This document shows, in pieces, positions 7,045 to 8,023 of a stretch of DNA of 8,023 nucleotides. Below the pieces are notes generated by a model that was given only the letters and a program-made list of their open reading frames with translations, searched no databases and was not told the DNA's origin. Location: positions 1-8,023 of the forward strand of contig UWSL01000070.1 of assembly GCA_900552975.1 (NCBI GenBank), written 5' to 3'. Each line of letters begins with the position of its first letter. The stretch's first letter is position 1. The DNA is from an uncultured Mycoplasmatota bacterium. Lineage in GTDB: Bacteria; Bacillota_I; Bacilli_A; RF39; UBA660. Both the position numbers and the translations under genes were made by a program.

Positions 7045-7179
7045 TTAACTTTATTTAGATAACGGTTTTACCCGGCAGGGATTAGCTGCTCTAGGAAGGA
7101 GATTCATTTAAGCAGTTAGAGTTACTTGCACCAAACGTAACTTCTCTTGGCTAACAAATTTAAATTACTAATCTTCCTT
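6996..7179 (-). promoter_or_regulatory. T-box riboswitch leader, probable serine specifier
   Basis: All main T-box parts can be placed on the minus strand. Stem I base: AGGAAG (7178-7173) with CTTCCT (7098-7093). The specifier loop carries AGTA (7169-7166) opposite GAA (7105-7103), followed by TCT (7102-7100), a Ser codon. Above it ATTTAA pairs with TTAAAT. The distal hairpin is GTTAC/GTAAC (7141-7137, 7125-7121) with loop motif GGTGCAA. GAGC, a stem III-like CCGGGTAAAACCG and the conserved CCGTTATC follow. The antiterminator is AAGGA (7041-7037), bulge TGGTACC (7036-7030), GTGC/GCAC, then TCCTT (7016-7012). Uncharged tRNA pairs its anticodon with the specifier and its NCCA end with TGGT to favour the antiterminator and turn on HD-proS-serS. 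The base pairing with the tRNA discriminator is U7033, which suits A73 best and G73 only by wobble. Confidence 0.93.
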
Positions 7180-7196
7180 AATCGATTTCTTTTTTT

Positions 7197-7225
7197 ATTC
7201 TAAGCTTTTTTTTTAGTAATGTCAA
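7197..7225 (-). promoter_or_regulatory. Sigma-A promoter of the T-box operon
   Basis: A consensus TTGACA (7225-7220), a 17-base A-rich spacer and TAGAAT (7202-7197). Initiation near 7190 yields a leader of about 208 bases. The -35 begins one base past the stop codon of the upstream gene. Confidence 0.82.
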
Positions 7226-7246
7226 TTTATATTTCAACATTACTAA
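7213..7246. repeat. Inverted repeat spanning stop codon and operon -35
   Basis: Ten-base perfect arms, TTAGTAATGT (7213-7222) and ACATTACTAA (7237-7246), flank a 14-base loop. The repeat contains the last codons and TAA of the upstream gene and five of the six -35 bases, plus the start of the spacer. On the minus strand it is followed by A, not T, so it is not a standard terminator there. It could be an operator or an mRNA 3'-end stabiliser. Confidence 0.55.
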
Positions 7247-8023
7247 TAGCATAGATAGCAACAGCAACAATTGCTAGAGTAATAATCATAACAGCAACTA
7301 CAGCCACTGTTAAGGCAACACTTCCTTTATCTTCAGCATTGTCAAAAGCTTGATAGTCATAATTATCTAAATATGGACAAATACGATAGTTGTAATCGTT
7401 ATTATTTAAAATATATTGACGTTTATCTTCTTCACTATCTGGAGAGACACTTTTTTTGAATGATAATTCTTCTTCAATCATTTTATAATTACTATTAAGG
7501 ACATTGACATATTTTTTATATTCTTCAAATTCTAAGTGCTCTTTGGTTAATAGTTCAATTAAGGCTAATAAAGTTTTTTTATTTTCGATAATTAAAGTAC
7601 ATAATTCTTTTACCTCTTTATAGTATTTAGTTATTAAAGTATGCAATAATTCTTTTTTGGAAACAATGAAGAAGTTACAAATAGTTTCTTCGTCTTTTAT
7701 ATTAGGTAATTTAGTAGTACTTTTATTAAAAGTTGGGGCTAAAGAATAAGTATATTTTTTATCAACTTTGTTGACAATGATACCATAGTGAGTCAATTTA
7801 TTATTAAGACTATTACTTAATATTTCAAAAATTTTTAAATTTAGATAATCCTTTTGTAGTTTGGTAATATTTTCCTCCGTAATATCTGGTAAGGCGGTAA
7901 ACAATTTAAGAACATATTCCATATTGTCTTGATAATCTTTGTTTGTTTTTACTCTTTGAAGACCTTTTTTTACTAATTTATCATGATCAGTTATTAAATT
8001 ATTTTTTAAAGTAAATTTATTTG
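7227..8023 (-). CDS. Unrecognised protein with single C-terminal membrane helix, N-terminus outside window
   Basis: I do not recognise this protein. The frame stays open to the right edge, giving 264 visible residues. The Met at 7922 (visible residue 34) has no ribosome site and sits in continuous protein-like sequence, so the true start lies beyond the window. The visible part is Lys/Glu/Leu/Asn-rich and probably helical, with a charged middle region and a Tyr-rich stretch (R-I-C-P-Y-L-D-N-Y-D-Y) shortly before the membrane segment. Residues 235-259 are a Val/Ala/Ile-rich transmembrane helix followed by only five residues (S-N-V-E-I). This implies a tail-anchored or single-pass protein with its bulk on one side of the membrane. 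No catalytic motif is visible. No clear terminator follows, so some readthrough into the T-box leader is possible. Confidence 0.75.
   Translation of the reverse strand, partial: NKFTLKNNLITDHDKLVKKGLQRVKTNKDYQDNMEYVLKLFTALPDITEENITKLQKDYLNLKIFEILSNSLNNKLTHYGIIVNKVDKKYTYSLAPTFNKSTTKLPNIKDEETICNFFIVSKKELLHTLITKYYKEVKELCTLIIENKKTLLALIELLTKEHLEFEEYKKYVNVLNSNYKMIEEELSFKKSVSPDSEEDKRQYILNNNDYNYRICPYLDNYDYQAFDNAEDKGSVALTVAVVAVMIITLAIVAVAIYAISNVEI

Noticed and set aside
6996..7190. tRNA or other small RNA gene in the 245-base gap
   Set aside because: The paired elements fit a T-box leader in every part; no cloverleaf with a T-arm and acceptor stem is seen.
7920..7922. ATG as the start of the tail-anchored-like protein
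   Set aside because: There is no Shine-Dalgarno site before it, and the same frame stays open with protein-like sequence to the window edge, so it is an internal Met.
1..8023. Mycoplasma-type genetic code (TGA as Trp), suggested by AT-rich DNA and mycoplasma-like ProRS
   Set aside because: The Trp codons checked in proS and the prepilin-like gene are TGG, and no in-frame TGA was seen in any gene. TGA is also not used as a stop here, so the point is not absolutely closed.

Overview
The window is AT-rich bacterial DNA in which every supported gene lies on the minus strand. Shine-Dalgarno sites close to AAGGAGG, sigma-A promoters (TTGACA/TATAAT type), compact intrinsic terminators and a T-box leader all point to a low-GC Gram-positive (Bacillota). 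An uncultured gut-type Bacilli lineage near the Mollicutes is a reasonable guess, but that is inference. The Trp codons I checked are TGG and no in-frame TGA was seen, so the standard bacterial code fits better than the Mycoplasma code.

In transcription order (high to low coordinates): (a) 8023-7227, the C-terminal part of an unrecognised protein ending in one membrane helix; its start lies outside the window. (b) 7225-7197, a near-consensus promoter, followed by a complete T-box riboswitch (about 7179-6996). Its best-reading specifier is UCU (Ser). (c) An operon 6982-3751: a small HD-domain hydrolase of the (p)ppGpp-hydrolase-like type, prolyl-tRNA synthetase (proS, short form with C-terminal Cys4 site) and seryl-tRNA synthetase (serS), tightly packed and closed by a terminator at 3726-3701. 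(d) 3649-1781, a long acidic Pro/Thr/Glu/Asn-rich protein with a C-terminal zinc ribbon, with its own promoter and terminator. (e) 1703-1215, a dCMP deaminase-like zinc enzyme, with its own terminator. (f) 1146-1, a type IV prepilin-like surface protein with a very Lys-rich 43-residue leader; its C-terminus lies outside the window.

The best-connected unit is (b)+(c). Uncharged tRNA, most likely tRNA-Ser, should stabilise the antiterminator and raise expression of two aminoacyl-tRNA synthetases. The same transcript carries a probable alarmone hydrolase, which would link tRNA-charging sensing to stringent-response turnover. The other genes look like independent single-gene units. I see no mobile element, CRISPR array, tRNA or rRNA gene, and no gene-free stretch longer than about 245 bases.
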